Assembly: GCA_030512335.1 (NCBI GenBank)
Contig: JAULSU010000006.1
Coordinates: forward strand, 1,922,001 to 1,986,000
DNA: 64,000 nucleotides
Origin: Immersiella caudata
Taxonomy: Eukaryota > Ascomycota > Sordariomycetes > Sordariales > Lasiosphaeriaceae
Direction: 5' to 3'
The notes beneath the pieces were generated by a model, which made no database searches, was not told the DNA's origin, and worked only from the letters and a program-made list of their open reading frames with translations. Below, piece after piece: positions 34,045-46,072 of this stretch. Every line of letters begins with the position of its first letter. Position 1 is the first letter of the stretch. The translations under genes were made by a program, and so were the position numbers.

Positions 34045-36256
34045 ATGAGCATCAACCTTCCCATCCACTCGCCTGCGCCGAGCCAGAGGAACCGCGACAG
34101 CAGAAACTACTTCACCAACAACGGGCCCACTGCGCCGTCGTCGACCGAGGCTATCAACGGTCCAGTGAGGGAACCAGCAAAGGAGCCCGCGCCGGTGAAC
34201 GACCGCCTCATTGTGGGCGTTGACTTTGGGACCACGTTTTCAGGGTCAGTGCGGTTTCTTTTCGTATTGTAAGATGTGAGGGCCCAGCTCGCGATGTTGT
34301 GATACTGCGCCGGCAATGGGGCCACCATACCCATCAATCTCTCAAGAAACCCTGGTCACTGACAGAAACCAGAGTGGCGGCCGTGTACACGTCAACACCA
34401 GACGATGTGGAGATCATCAAGACATGGCCGGGCGGAAATGGCATCACCTCAGACAAGGTACCCACCGAGATCTCGTACGAGCTGCCCGCCAGCGCCGCGC
34501 CTGGTACTGCCCCCACGGTGAAATGGGGATTCCAGTTCAAGCCCGAGGAGTCGCGCCTCCGGTGTATCAAGTTGTTCCTCGATCGATCCCAGAAACTGCC
34601 CTTCTACGTGAGCCCCTTAGAGACGGCCGCTCAGCTCAAGAAGTTCAACAAGACTGTTGTCGACGCAGTAAGCGACTACCTAACCCAGGTCTACAAGCAC
34701 ACCATGGATACCCTCACCCGCCGCTATGGAGAGTCTTTCATGGCTTCTACCAAGGTCGATTTTGTTTTGACGTGCCCTGCTGTTTGGTCCGACGCCGCCA
34801 AAAACACTACCCTTCAGGCGGCCGAAAGGGCCGGCATGGGCGCCAAGTCGCAGATTCAAATGATCAGTGAGCCCGAAGCGGCTGCTGTCTACACACTCAA
34901 GGCTATCCAACCTAATCACTTGAAGATTGGCGACAACTTCATTGTTTGTGATGGTGGCGGTGGCACAGTCGAGTAAGTTCGGCGGGTCTCCTTGGAGGCC
35001 ATGAGGGATGCTGACAAAGCTGGACAGTTTGATCGCCTACAAGATTGTGTCATTGAAGCCGCTACAGGTAGAAGAATCCGCCGTGGGGACAGGAGGACTG
35101 TGTGGAAGCGCATTCCTTAACTACAGATTCGAGGAGCATGTGAAGAACCGCCTTGGCCATAGCCGGTTCAACGAGATGAAGATCAAGAAGGGAAAAACAT
35201 GGCAGATGGGCTTGCGGTATTTCGAGGAATTCGTCAAGCGAAATTTCAACGAGGATGAGCACACCGAAGTCAACGTTCCGTAGGTCTCACTTGCATGGCG
35301 TCCTCCACGAAAAGCTGCTGACTAGTTCGTACAGTTTCCCTGGTCTTCCAGATGACGAAGCCATTGGACTCGATTCAGGGTTCTTGGTCATGACCGCAGA
35401 GCAAATCAAGGACATATTCGACCCTGTCGTGAAGGAAGTCTGCGACTTGGTTCAGGGACAAGTAGAGAGCCTCCGAGCCAAGGGCGGTATCGTCTCGGGC
35501 ATCATCCTGGTCGGCGGCTTCGGTCAAAGCGATTACCTCTACCGTCGTCTCAAGAACCATTTTGCAAGCGCCGCTCCACCGCCCTACAGTGAGCGGCCGA
35601 CACATGCAGGGGGTGCATCGGATGGAGAGTATTCCTCTGTCGAGGTCATGCAGCCTGTGTATGCCTGGACTGCTGTTGTTCGTGGTGCGGTATTGCGGGG
35701 GCTCGAGGGAAATATGGTCATCTCTCGCAAGGCTCGTATGCACTACGGGACCTCGTACGCGACCGTGTACGACGAGGAGAAACACTCAGTCTCGGAGCGG
35801 TATTGGTCGCCACTCTGGGAGAGATGGATGGTCTCGGATCGAATGCAGTGGCATATCGCCAAGGTGAGCATCCAGAATGTTGCTATCCGTGTCATGAGGG
35901 TTGTGTGCTAACTGAGGTGACAGGGCGAGGCGATATCACCGCTGAGCCCCATTGCATTCCACTACACACGCAATTTCCGTCCCGGTCAATCGTTGGTCGT
36001 TACGGACGATCTCATTGCTTGTGAGGCGGATGACCCGCCGCAAGCATACACCCGCGATCTCGTTCACGTTTGTACCCTGACAACAGACTTGAACGCCGTT
36101 CCACGGAGCTTGTTCACGAGACTCACCACAACGCGGGGGGTTGAGTTCGACAACCTAGACTTCACGCTCGAAATGATCGTCGACAGCGCAGGGCTAGGCT
36201 TCGAGCTTAAGGTGGATGGTGTGAGGTACGGGAGAGTGGACGCTGAGTTTCACTGA
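34045..36256 (+). CDS. HSPA12-like Hsp70-family ATPase
   Basis: Five exons, 34045-34244, 34373-34972, 35028-35279, 35335-35863 and 35924-36256, give 637 residues. After a 53-residue Pro/Asn-rich extension comes an Hsp70/actin-type nucleotide-binding domain: phosphate-1 motif VGVD60-F-G-T-T-F-S-G, FVLTCPAVWSDAAK, MISEPEAAAVY, phosphate-2 motif D260-G-G-G-G-T-V-D267, and adenosine motif LVG411-G-F-G-Q-S-D. These are the signatures of the divergent HSPA12 branch, common in filamentous fungi as expanded paralogues. The C-terminal 120 residues do not resemble the Hsp70 substrate domain or EEVD tail. Clients and role are unknown. Introns 1-4 are 128, 55, 55 and 60 nt; the first splits the phosphate-1 loop after SG. 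Confidence 0.9.
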
Positions 36257-38149
36257 GGAGGCGGGACGGACTGAATGCCTAGTGTCGAGTTGGATACGAC
36301 TCGTTGTGTGTGAGCGAGACGTGAAGCCAGTCGACCAGCCAGGCGTTTTGGGGTTGCTCTGATTTGGATATATATCTGCGGGTATACGTGGAAGGGAGGG
36401 AGTTCGGGCGTGGTATTAATGCATCTCACTCACCGATACACCTCGGTGTGTCTCTCCCGTTTCACCCGAACCGCGTTTGTCTCATTAGGCTCTCCAGCCC
36501 AGACCTTACGAGAGTTCCAACCTTGGCTCTCCGACCGCACACTTCTACCTCTACCCTCTCACGAATTCTATTTGGCGTAGTAATCTAATGATACGAGATG
36601 GGTTGGTACTCATCCCCAACCAGTCACGGGGCCCCCTTTTTTGCACAGCCTCCTCTAGGCGAAATTCCATTTGTTAAGACACGCTCGGCCTCAGCTCGCC
36701 CTGTGCAGTCTCCCGGTATCCATTACGGTAAGTACCAAGACATAATACCTCATATGGGCTTTCTGTGCGTCAGCAGCCTCGGGATGGAGGAAGGTGGTGA
36801 TACAACTACGCCTCTTCACCTGTCTGCCCTGCGATGTGGTGTCCTACTGTGGCAAACCGCGCGCCCTTCGACCAACCGCATGTATTGGATTTTTGGTCGA
36901 AAATTTTCCTTGCTAGAATTTTTCGCCCCTGAGGCCAACGAGGCAGTTAAAGTGCAGATGTAATTTGCCCATGTAGAGATGTGCCATTTTCTTCCCACCG
37001 GGGACTATACGCCCAATCTTGCACCTCTGTTGCATATTTGTCTCAAAAGGAAGAGCGAAAATGAGTCGAGTTTCTTCTGTATACCTGGGGCAGTCTTCAT
37101 CTTGTTCTTTTCTGACATCAACCGAGGCTAGCCAGGCCTCGTGACTTTGTATGCATGTGGTCTTAGGAAGTACTTCCTGACTCTTCAGGCAGACATGACC
37201 AAAGCCCGAGACTACCCCTCGCCGTCCAGTCGGGGGAGCCTTCTCGTCCAAAGAAATATTCTCTTCTCTTCCTTCCCGATACAAGAGCCAGCCGTTACCT
37301 GCGTCTGTCGCGGAATTTCCAATATGTAGTGGCACCAACCCTCCATCCTCACCGCTTCGAGGCAGGGGGAATGGATGCCACATCGAATCCAAAACAGCTT
37401 TGACCGCACCATTTTACAATTCTCTACCCCCGTCATTTGTTCATTCTCTTCATGGATCCCCCCTAGGTCCCTGCAGACCGAAAACAAAGCAACCCGAGCT
37501 CCATGGCTCTTGTCTTTCCAACTTGAGCGCGGCCAGGGTATCATAGAACGACAAGAAACAGAGATGATAAAGCAACACAGTGAAACAACAACGAAGAGAA
37601 GATCGAGGCCCAGCCTTCACATTCTGTCGGGCTCCATGGTCACCCGAGGCCTGAGCCACAGCTTCCGTCCCCCTTCCCGACCTGACATTCGCACGCGAAC
37701 CTGGTAAATCGCCGACGGCCCGAGGAAGCGGATGAGACGGAACAACAACACACCCAGTGTTTGTGCAAGACAGCCTTGCCGCCTATTCTGCCTAGCCAAT
37801 GTGCAGGAAAACAGCAAAGCACATCTGCAGCGTTAGTGCGCCGGCATGTCGGGTCCTTGCCGCGGTTGGTAGCCCTTGCAACTTGGATGCGGCTGATTTT
37901 TTAGAGCCAAGAACCCAACGTCAACGAAGTGACTAGGTGTTGTCATGGGTCGATTTGAGGAAGCGAAGAGGAAAAGTTTCGAAGGCTGGCCGGGATGATT
38001 GGCGATGTAGGCCCCGGTCCTTGTCGTGTTTGTCTCAGCCTGGCCCGGACCCTATCCACAGTGGCGGGACAGTTCCCTTCCTTCGACGCGTCAGGTTGAC
38101 GCGCCCTTCACATTTTCCCACCTTCTCTTCCATCTCCAACATTGACACC
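36257..38149. other. Intergenic region
   Basis: 1.9 kb between convergent genes (Hsp70-like +, orphan -). Longer than two 3' UTRs need, but no coding or RNA gene is recognised. Confidence 0.4.
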
Positions 38150-38944
38150 CTAGCCTCGCGCCTTCCTCCCATTCCTTTTTTGTTGTCGACGTTCCTTTTC
38201 CCCATTATCGTACACGAAATCTTTTCGCGATGTGGGCTCATCGTCAGGACGCGGTCCCCACCCGTTAGGCATTTCGCTGTATCCCATTGCGGTTTCGTAC
38301 ATGTCCTGGTCGATCCGACCAATTTGGTACATGTGGTCTATCATAAAGAAGTCTGGCCGCATCGCTTCGGACGTGGACCATTCGCCGCTGATGTGTCGGC
38401 GGATATGTCGCATGCGATCAACGAAGTTCGCCCCGCGCTCCGCGCTTCGTCGAGCGATGAAATGGGGATCTTCGTCGCAGAACCAGCACACGAGCCGGGA
38501 AGGGAGTTGGTTCCTCATGTGATCAATATGGTGTTGAATCCAAGCGGCTTCATTATCTCCTTGAAAGACTGCATTGCACTGCCTTAGGTGATGGAATTCG
38601 CACCAGAGAACGAACTCGTCTCGGCCAGCGACTGCGTATTCACCCCATTGGGACGGGGGCGCCTCGCTCCCCTCAAGAGAGCTTTGGGCTGCGGTGCTGC
38701 GTCCGCTGAAAATGGAGGCGGATCTCTCAGTGTATGGTCGAGATGATTTCGAGGTGTAGGTGTAGTTGGTCTCCTGATCCCAAGTGGTGGTGGACCCACT
38801 CGCCACAGACCCAGCATCGGTGCTGATATTTCGGGGAACATTGAGGTTATATTGCGACCACGCCTCATCGGTATTTGACTCGCTTCCGTGGTATCTGCTG
38901 AGGAATTGTCGGACCTTGTCCCCATTTCCCCTGCGGTTCGTCAT
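38150..38944 (-). CDS. Orphan protein with two degenerate C2H2-like zinc fingers
   Basis: Single-exon gene of 264 residues; I do not recognise a named family. The first 100 residues are Ser/Thr-rich and disordered. Residues 112-185 hold two possible zinc-binding units: C115-x7-C123 with H138/H139 and H142, then C153-x2-C156 followed after 23 residues by H180-x3-H184 (VCWFCDEDP..RMRHIRRHI). A conserved-looking helical stretch (FFMIDHMYQIGRIDQDMYE) follows, and the C-terminus is basic (KERRQQKRNGRKARG). The pattern suggests a nucleic-acid- or protein-binding protein of the kind found as lineage-specific families in filamentous ascomycetes. No function is inferred. Confidence 0.7.
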   Translation of the reverse strand: MTNRRGNGDKVRQFLSRYHGSESNTDEAWSQYNLNVPRNISTDAGSVASGSTTTWDQETNYTYTSKSSRPYTERSASIFSGRSTAAQSSLEGSEAPPSQWGEYAVAGRDEFVLWCEFHHLRQCNAVFQGDNEAAWIQHHIDHMRNQLPSRLVCWFCDEDPHFIARRSAERGANFVDRMRHIRRHISGEWSTSEAMRPDFFMIDHMYQIGRIDQDMYETAMGYSEMPNGWGPRPDDEPTSRKDFVYDNGEKERRQQKRNGRKARG

Positions 38945-41137
38945 GATAACAGCAGGCGTGGGCGGGTGGCGGCCGTTGATCGACGGGGAGGCAAATGTCC
39001 AGGGAGGAGGGCTGCAAAGATCGATCGAAGATGCGGGGGTTATGTGATAAGGTGCAGCGAAGGAGGGCAGATCGTCGGATCCTTCCGACGGCGGTTTTGG
39101 TGCAAGCCCAAATCACACAGTCAGATTCCCGGGAAGAGACCGAGATATTGACGCCCAATTTTGTCCCTCGGGTGTCCCGGACCCAAAGAGAGCGGTTGGA
39201 CAGCAGGATCAAACGGTCGGGAAGATGGGACGGTGGGTGTGGCCAGCCCAGGCCGGATCGAGTGACGATGCAGCGAGGTTGCAGAATATGACTAGCCGGT
39301 GTCAATCTAACGACAAACGGCACAGCAGCGCGACGACGGAACGGTGATAAGCGGAACGTTTTCCAGGCAAAGAGAGCTGTGTTAATGAGGGACAAATTCG
39401 ATGTCGAACTTTTTGAAGGGAAGGGGAACCCGCGATGATGGGCAGGCGGGACGCTTTTACAATTGTCTACATCGGTTCAGTTGCGGGGCTCGTCTTCACC
39501 CGCCCCGTACCAAATTCCATCTTCCGCAAGTCGCGGCGGCGGCCACTTTCGGCGGCCCGCTCTCCTACTGTCGAACTCGTGTCCCAGGATCAGATTATCA
39601 TTGCTATCTCTCACCTCATGCGCCTGCATTCATGTCTCTCACGGCTCTCTCCATCCCTGGAGGCCGACTCTGGCGCATTTTCGGTATCGTCCTGTTGGCC
39701 TGGTTGGTCGCGCATGCGCGCTGTCGTGTCGGAATGACGCCTGCATCGTTGCGAAGACGACCGGCGGCGGCGGAGTCGCAGCTATGGATTTGCAACGACA
39801 TCAGCAATTTGTCGGACATGGGCCGCCGGCTGATGGAATGGGGTTGGGTGGCACCCTATCGAGGAACTATTGCTGCAACCCCCCCTCGTGTCGCATGCTG
39901 CACGTGTCTATGGGCTGTCCTCGTCAAGTCTCATGATTCCCGAACATCACGAGCTATGATGCGACCTCGAGAACCAGTCAGAATGACCCTACTTTCGTCC
40001 TCACCGCACATTTGGTAGCGTGGCTCATCTGGCCCGAGATTCAGCATCCTCTCATCCTTGGACACGATATCTGGATGTTGGGCGCCGCGGGGTAGTCATT
40101 GAGGCTCCGGCGCTCCTTAGCTTCTTCTGTCCACTCAGATGAACAGTATAACGAATACCCACGGAACACCCGTTCATGATGTTGGAGCGGTGAGTCGGAT
40201 TGCGACGGAGATCGGTGCAGTGGTTCTTTGCAGGATGGATGCAGCAACTTTGGGCATCTGACTACAGATATCGGCACTGCGGTTGAGATACGTGTTCGCG
40301 CTCTCATCTTATCATTCATACGAACACTGCAATTCAAACCACCCAACTGATGCACCTCGGCCCTCCTCCCTGCGGTACGACTCGCACAACTGTACTCGCT
40401 CTTCTCACGTGTTGATACTGATAGTAGCCTTCCAATAACAAGCAGGCATCTTGAGAGGGAGCTGCAGCTCGGCTGCCCAGCTTCAAATCCAGACGAGCTG
40501 GAGATGGTTGAGAGGGGTATAATTGGCCCGAAGCACCCAAGCCAAATCAAGTCTCTCGACTTATACCATTCCATCGTACCGCACCATCTCCGCAGCACCC
40601 CTCAGTGTAGAGACTGGGGAAGAGGGGTATCGGCGATGATGAAGAAATGGAGGCTCTGCGGGACATGCTCGCCAATAAGGATTGCTTGCACCCGATCACT
40701 TTACGTATCAGGAGTGACCACACTTTCGTCCACCCGCTTGCATGCGCTGCTGAACCTGCAAGAGATACATCATAAAATGGACCCCCAAGCAAGCTTGGGG
40801 CCTCCCATATGGAATTTATTTCCCACCCACTGCCGAGTTTCGCGCCGGCCCTTGAACCTGGTGTGGGTAAGGTAACCTCATTGTAACTGGATGAGGACGG
40901 GTCCCATTTTGGAACCATCGGCCGGCCGCCGCTCGCTTCTCCGGAGCGTGCTCCGGTCGCTTGTGTAAGTGGGCCAACTCCGAGTATCACAAACTTTGCC
41001 CACGGCACCTTTCCCGATGTCACGTCAGCGGTGCCATGTGTTTCCAGTGCGGGGCGGCACACAATAATCATGGCCCGGGGCCACTCATCCGGACCAATTA
41101 CAACAACGCCATCGCCGTCTGGTTGTCCAGGTTTGTC
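38945..41137. other. Intergenic region
   Basis: 2.2 kb upstream of the zinc-finger-like orphan and downstream of the coiled-coil orphan (both -). Frames at 39401-40018 (+) and 40041-40598 (-) are open without recognisable content. Confidence 0.4.
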
Positions 41138-42575
41138 TTATTCTGGGCTACACAACACCCTCGCTTTCGCGATGACATTTCTATACTGTAGGTGGCCACC
41201 GCTCTCGTCTCCCCGTTTGATAATGCCGGGGAACGCAACGCAGCATATCTCGCGCTCTTCCAGCCCCTCCTCGTCTTCCCCTCCCATGTCTTCCATCGTA
41301 GCTGGGTCGAAGACGGTCCGCTGATGCGGCAGGATCTCGGGCATGGCTACCTTGAAGATGGCTCTCTGCATCACTAATAATCTTGAGAGCTCAATCGCGC
41401 TGCCTATGAGGGCTCGCAAGCCCTGGTCCCTTGGGTCCGTGGGTTTGGTGTCGGTTATGGCGTCTAGAATACGGTTGACTCTTCCAACAATGGTATCGGT
41501 GATGTGAAACGTCTCCTTATGCAGCTTTTGGTCGGCTTCGCCTTTTAGTATCGTCAGGGTGTGAGACCGCCACTGGTTGATTGGCTCAGGTGAGGATGCT
41601 ACTCGTGTTAGCCGGTCTGTCTTCCTGTGCGTCCAAACAAAAAAGGGGCCTACCAAACGAAGCCAGGAACGTCTCAACCTGTGTAAGCTGTCGTGCCTGC
41701 TCCTCCGACAACCCAACAAAATACGCATCAAACACCAAGTCTACCAGCAATCTCGACACCAAGCTCTGCAATAGATACACCTTTGAACTCATCGCCAGCT
41801 CCTCATACATGGGCACCAGCCTTCCCAGCTCCGCAACAACACCTTCATCCGCCTTCCCCAGATCGATCCTCACCCTCCTCAAATTGACCAACACCCAATT
41901 CTGCAGCTCATTCCCCAGTCTCTTCACCATATACCCCACCTCCTCATCCGCCACCTGCCCTCGTCCATCCGACCGCGTGCTCGTACTAACCCACTCCTTC
42001 AACCCGTAAATCTGCCTCCGCAAATCCCTAATCTCCTCATCCCTCTCTCTCACCACCCTCTCCCAACCCCCTTCCTCCCTTATCCGCCTCAGCTCCCCCT
42101 CCGCCGCATCCGCCACCTCGCTCAACGCGGCGTACTTCGCTTGCCAAAACGTCGACCGCTCGCTTTCTGCCCGGGAGAGCTTGTCCAGCTCGCGGGTGAA
42201 CTCACGCTCCATAATGAGCAGTTCGCGCTCAAGGTCCGCGATCCGCGTGTCCTTTTGGAGCAGGATCGTGGTTGCGGCTGCGGCGGCGGCGGTGGCGATG
42301 GCGGAGGCGTCGCTGCTGGCCGGGGATGGGGAGGGGTTTCGGTTGCGGCGGTCGTCCGGGGAAGGGGAGGAGGTGCCGCTGAGGGCGGCGCGGGGTGGTG
42401 GGGCGAGGGAAGGCCCGGCACCCCCGGCCCCTGTCCCCGCAGGGCGGGAGGGAGAGGCGGGGTTAGAGGGACGGTTTCCGGCGCCGACGCCGGCGCCGGT
42501 GCCAGCGCGGGAGGGTGAGGCGCTGCCGAGGGGGGCGCGGCGCTTCTCGGGAGGGGACATGATTTTGCGAGGCAT
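41138..42575 (-). CDS. Fungal coiled-coil protein of unknown function
   Basis: Two exons, 42575-41654 and 41598-41138, give 460 residues. I start at MPRKIMSPPEKRRAP; a frame extension to 42662 is Leu/Thr-rich and probably leader. Residues 1-110 are Pro/Gly/Ala/Ser-rich and disordered. An Ala-rich helix leads into a coiled coil (about 110-210: LQKDTRIADLERELLIMEREF..RVVRERDEEIRDLRRQIYGL). A helical domain follows (LGNELQNWVLVNLRRVRID; LLQSLVSRLLVDLVFDAYFVGL), crossing the intron at ASF-ASSPEPINQW, and the protein ends VCFP-like then RNVIAKARVLC. This layout recurs in Pezizomycotina hypothetical proteins. The intron (55 nt) is fixed by phase. Confidence 0.75.
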
Positions 42576-43477
42576 TGGGAAGGAGATGGATACGAGAGGT
42601 GGGATTTGGTTGGTTAGTTGGTTGGTTGTAGGATCGAAATGTAGTAGCAGTGCGCTACCCATGCAGGAAGAAGGCTGTAGGCGGGAGCGGAAACCGTGCA
42701 GTGCTGCGAGGAAAGCGCCGGCGGGAGATAGGCTGCATCATGGCATGGATGAGAGCCCAAGATGTGGTGTTCTGGCGCGAGTTTGAGATGGAGTCGCTGG
42801 TCTGGAGGCAGGCGGAAGAAGGTTCAGCTTATGGCTGCCTAGAAGTGTCGCCACGGAATGGCGATTTATGGTTTTGGCCTTGTGCGACTGACGAGGTTGC
42901 CGTCCTCGCCGCCGGGACGCTGGCAGACTGGCCGAGCTGACGCGAACCTTACCCACGTAAATACTTAAATTATCTCGGTCTCTTAGGCAGCTGGTAGTTA
43001 TTTATGGCTAGGTGCATCAGCTGAAAGTCGATGCGCGGGGTAGAGCGATGCGAGCAATGGGAAGGGAAGGCGCTGCTGCGCACTCAGCGCCTCGAATGTG
43101 GGGGCTGCGGCGGCTCAACGGGGCAGCCCTACGTTTTCGGGAATGTGATGCCTAACACAACGCCTCACCACGTTGTCAAAGGAGATGTGCTGTCTCAGAT
43201 GCAAGGGGATCACAGATCGGAAAACCGATCGGCCACCCATGGCGAGAGGAAGACGGCCGTTTTTAGATGCCGCTTCGTAAAGGTCGACATCATCAAGCAA
43301 ACAGTCGTACCAGGCAGGCAAAGATCGACTTTACCCCATTACCGATTCCGTAGATAAAGGTTGAGCACTCTTCTCTTCAAGATCATAAAAAATCCAGCAA
43401 GGAAGGCAAGAGTCATCCATGCTACTGTCTACCTATCCTGCAACCCCTTTTCCCCAACCCCTTTTCTACAGCCCTCC
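42576..43477. other. Intergenic region
   Basis: 902 bp upstream of the coiled-coil gene and downstream of the ASCC1-like gene. No further feature seen. Confidence 0.45.
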
Positions 43478-44410
43478 CTAAAACCTTACTTCCGCTTCAA
43501 CTTCATACGACTCATCCTCCTCTCCGTCCAAAATTCTCTTCTTCGCTCCCATCCGACAAATCTGCACCCCCTCCACTTCCACGTCCTCCATCCAAACCTC
43601 ATCCTCATACTTATCTATTACCTCCCTTGCATCCACCGTTACCCTCTCCCCCCTCTTGCCCCTCTTTCCTTTCACATAAACCGTATTCACCACCGTAGCA
43701 TGCAAAAGCAACGGCCTCCCCTCCTCCATCATGATCCCCTCATCCACAAATACCTTCTTCACCCCCTCACAGAAACCCTGCAGCCTCCCAAGCGGGTCCT
43801 CCGGCGGCGCGTACAGTACCGCTACCTTCCCCTTATCCGCCTGCATGCTCCTTAACCCCTTTAACGTTACCTTCAGTTTCTCTTTCTCTTCTTCACTCCC
43901 CCCCCCTCCGCCCCCTGCCCCAGTAGTCCCGGGCATGACTGGCATCTTGACCCCTTTCAGTATCTCCTTCAGTCTCAACCCCCATAACACTTCCACAGCC
44001 TCCTCAAGGCTTCGTCCCCCACTTTCTCCTTCTCCACTCTCGTCTTCTTTTGCTTCCTCCTGTTTAACCCCTTCCCCCTTTACCCCTTTTCCATTCCCCT
44101 CACCCTTCGCAACCTCATTACCCCCCTTTCCCTTCCCAGAAAGACTAAAAACACCCAACGTCAAATGCAGCGTCCCCACCGGTCGTACCGCTCCCTCGGG
44201 GATCCCGAATCCCAACGGCCCACACACATCCGATCGAAACAACGAAAGCGAGCGAGATAGCTGCGGACGAGACGAGGGTGTGACGAGGGGGATGCAGAGG
44301 AAGTGAGTTGGGGATTCCTTTGGTTGGTTGTGACGGGGGTTATGTTGTCGTGGGGGACGGGATGGTCTGGGGGGTTTTAGGTTGGGGGGCATGTTGGGTG
44401 TTGGACTCAA
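43478..44410 (-). CDS. ASCC1/AKAP7-like 2H phosphoesterase-fold protein
   Basis: Single-exon gene of 310 residues (or 304 from the second ATG). It has the AKAP7 nuclear-localisation-signal domain of ASCC1-type proteins, built on the 2H (2'-5' RNA ligase-like) fold. The two family motifs are H82-L-T84 (GTLHLTLGVF) and H237-A-T239 (LLLHATVVNTVYVKG), with HFLCIPLVT as the first strand and the end motif VEGVQICRMGAKK. Human ASCC1 belongs to the ASCC complex that handles alkylated DNA and stalled ribosomes; RNA binding or processing is likely for the fold. Between the motifs is a Lys/Glu/Gly-rich insert (about 90-135) and a Gly run (about 165-171). The coding strand is strongly purine-rich after the first 80 codons. 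Confidence 0.85.
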   Translation of the reverse strand: MSPTPNMPPNLKPPRPSRPPRQHNPRHNQPKESPTHFLCIPLVTPSSRPQLSRSLSLFRSDVCGPLGFGIPEGAVRPVGTLHLTLGVFSLSGKGKGGNEVAKGEGNGKGVKGEGVKQEEAKEDESGEGESGGRSLEEAVEVLWGLRLKEILKGVKMPVMPGTTGAGGGGGGSEEEKEKLKVTLKGLRSMQADKGKVAVLYAPPEDPLGRLQGFCEGVKKVFVDEGIMMEEGRPLLLHATVVNTVYVKGKRGKRGERVTVDAREVIDKYEDEVWMEDVEVEGVQICRMGAKKRILDGEEDESYEVEAEVRF

Positions 44411-45372
44411 GGGTGATTCAAGAAGGCTTAGTGGAGATGCGTATTGGTGGTGGTTTATGGGGGAACGAGATGTGTTGAGTTGGATCGTTGGATTTCAGGT
44501 TTGGGAAGAAGGAGGGCGCAGGGCGGAGAATCTGGACTTTTGAATGGAGAAATGGTTGACGTGGTTGTTTTGAGTTGAGGTGCTCAAGGATCACAGGTGG
44601 TGACTGATGGCTCGGTCTCAGCGGCGTGGGTTGTGTTGTTGATTTTGTATCAAATGTATTGGATAGGAGGATGAATTAAATTGAGACGATTGGCGGCGAG
44701 TTTTGACCTGTCCCTTGATGGCTATCTCAAGTCATGACAAGATGCAGCTGAGACTCTGTTTCCAAGCTGCGAGCAGAGCCGGAACGGTTCCGCAGTGCAG
44801 CGCAGGCAGCGATCGACACAGTGTCAGATTGCTTCATGCACTGTGCCCGTGGACTGTGATGACGCTCGACTGGTCAGCTCGAATACGTGGTAGGAAAATG
44901 TGTATTTCTTCACTTTATATATACCAGTATGTTTGACCAAATACTAGCGGCTTGCCCACAAGGTATCCGCAGGGCTCACTCTATGACCAACGTGCTGACC
45001 AGGGGGGGAAGAACCAATGGGCAGCCAACCTCGCCCCCTTCCTTAAGACCCTAACATTCCGCCCTTCGAGGGAATGCCAAAACAATCATTGTCGTGGCCT
45101 GGCCGCATATCGCCGTGGAGGTTCCATTCATGATTCTTGTCTACTTGCTTCGACCCGACAGCTTCACGTCTGACGACGAAAAAACAAGACCTCTCATGCA
45201 CTTCCCATATCTGTCCAACACTATCACACTCCTCAAACCCGTGCCTAGTCGTCAAGCCTTCCCGTCCGCGTCATAGCGCAGCCATTGTTGCTAGTGCTGG
45301 CGATTCGAGCGCGTAGGAATAGGGAGTCGTTCCGGCAATAGAGAACATTCGTGGTTTGATTGACAGTTTTGC
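44411..45372. other. Intergenic region upstream of the ASCC1-like gene
   Basis: 962 bp. TATATATA at 44916-44923 is about 500 bp from the ASCC1-like start codon, too far for a confident TATA call. The ypd1 3' UTR lies at the right end. Confidence 0.4.
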
Positions 45373-46072
45373 TTACTTCTCAAGCTCGAAGAACTTCTTC
45401 ATCTTCTTCTCCAGCTCGGCCTTGTCGACCTTGACCGCTGCCAGGGCGTCCTTGATTCTCCTCAAACAGACGTCTTCATCAGGCTCGGCACTACCGTCCA
45501 CATTCAAATTGCTGCCGTACTGCTGAATGATCTGACAGTTATCCTTGATCTTGGTGAATCCGAGCGTCGCGGAAGAACCCTTGAGGAAGTGACCAAGCTT
45601 GGAAAGCTCGCTGAGATCCTTGGATTCACTGTCGAGGCCATGAAGCAAAACGTTAGTCTGAATTCCTGCACAGCCGTGGCCTCGATTGTATGCGACTTGC
45701 CTACACGAGAGGCAGGGCTCACACAACAACAGCCGGACGCAGAGCGCCGGAGCTCTGTGACGAGTGTAATAACAAGAGAGCCAGGGGAGATTTGAAATAG
45801 CGGTGTTACTTACACTGCTGCATCCATCTGCTCAAAAGTCTCGTCGGCCTGCTCAAAGAAATTACTCACGAGAGGCATCGAGAAGTCGTGGCTATCCTCG
45901 TCCATCTCGAGAATCTGACTGAACGTCGCATCGTCTACGTGATCGCCGAAGTCAACCATCGTGTAGTAGTCTTCGTTGTCCTAGCATCGGGGGCACGTGT
46001 GTTAGCCATGCCTGGTGAGAAGTTGGCAAAACCAGCGCAGAGCTCACACACCCTGTCGTCGCGGTAAGCCAT
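45373..46072 (-). CDS. ypd1: Histidine phosphotransfer protein Ypd1
   Basis: Three coding exons, 46072-46052, 45980-45814 and 45628-45373, give 147 residues. Ypd1 carries phosphate from hybrid histidine kinases to the response regulators Ssk1 and Skn7, upstream of the HOG osmotic-stress pathway. The first coding exon encodes only MAYRDDR; the next reads DNEDYYTMVDFGDHVDD, then TFSQILEMDEDSHDFSMPLV, and exon 3 carries SKLGH76-F-L-K-G-S-S-A-T-L-G, where H76 is the phosphorylated histidine. The C-terminal helix ends KKMKKFFELEK. Filamentous ascomycetes normally have one essential-type Ypd1 serving many kinases. The leader also appears to contain an intron (listed separately). Confidence 0.95.

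Noticed and set aside
41138..44410. Possible secondary-metabolite or defence cluster around the orphans
   Set aside because: No synthase, oxidase, transporter, NLR or HET domain occurs there; the genes look like unrelated single-copy loci.
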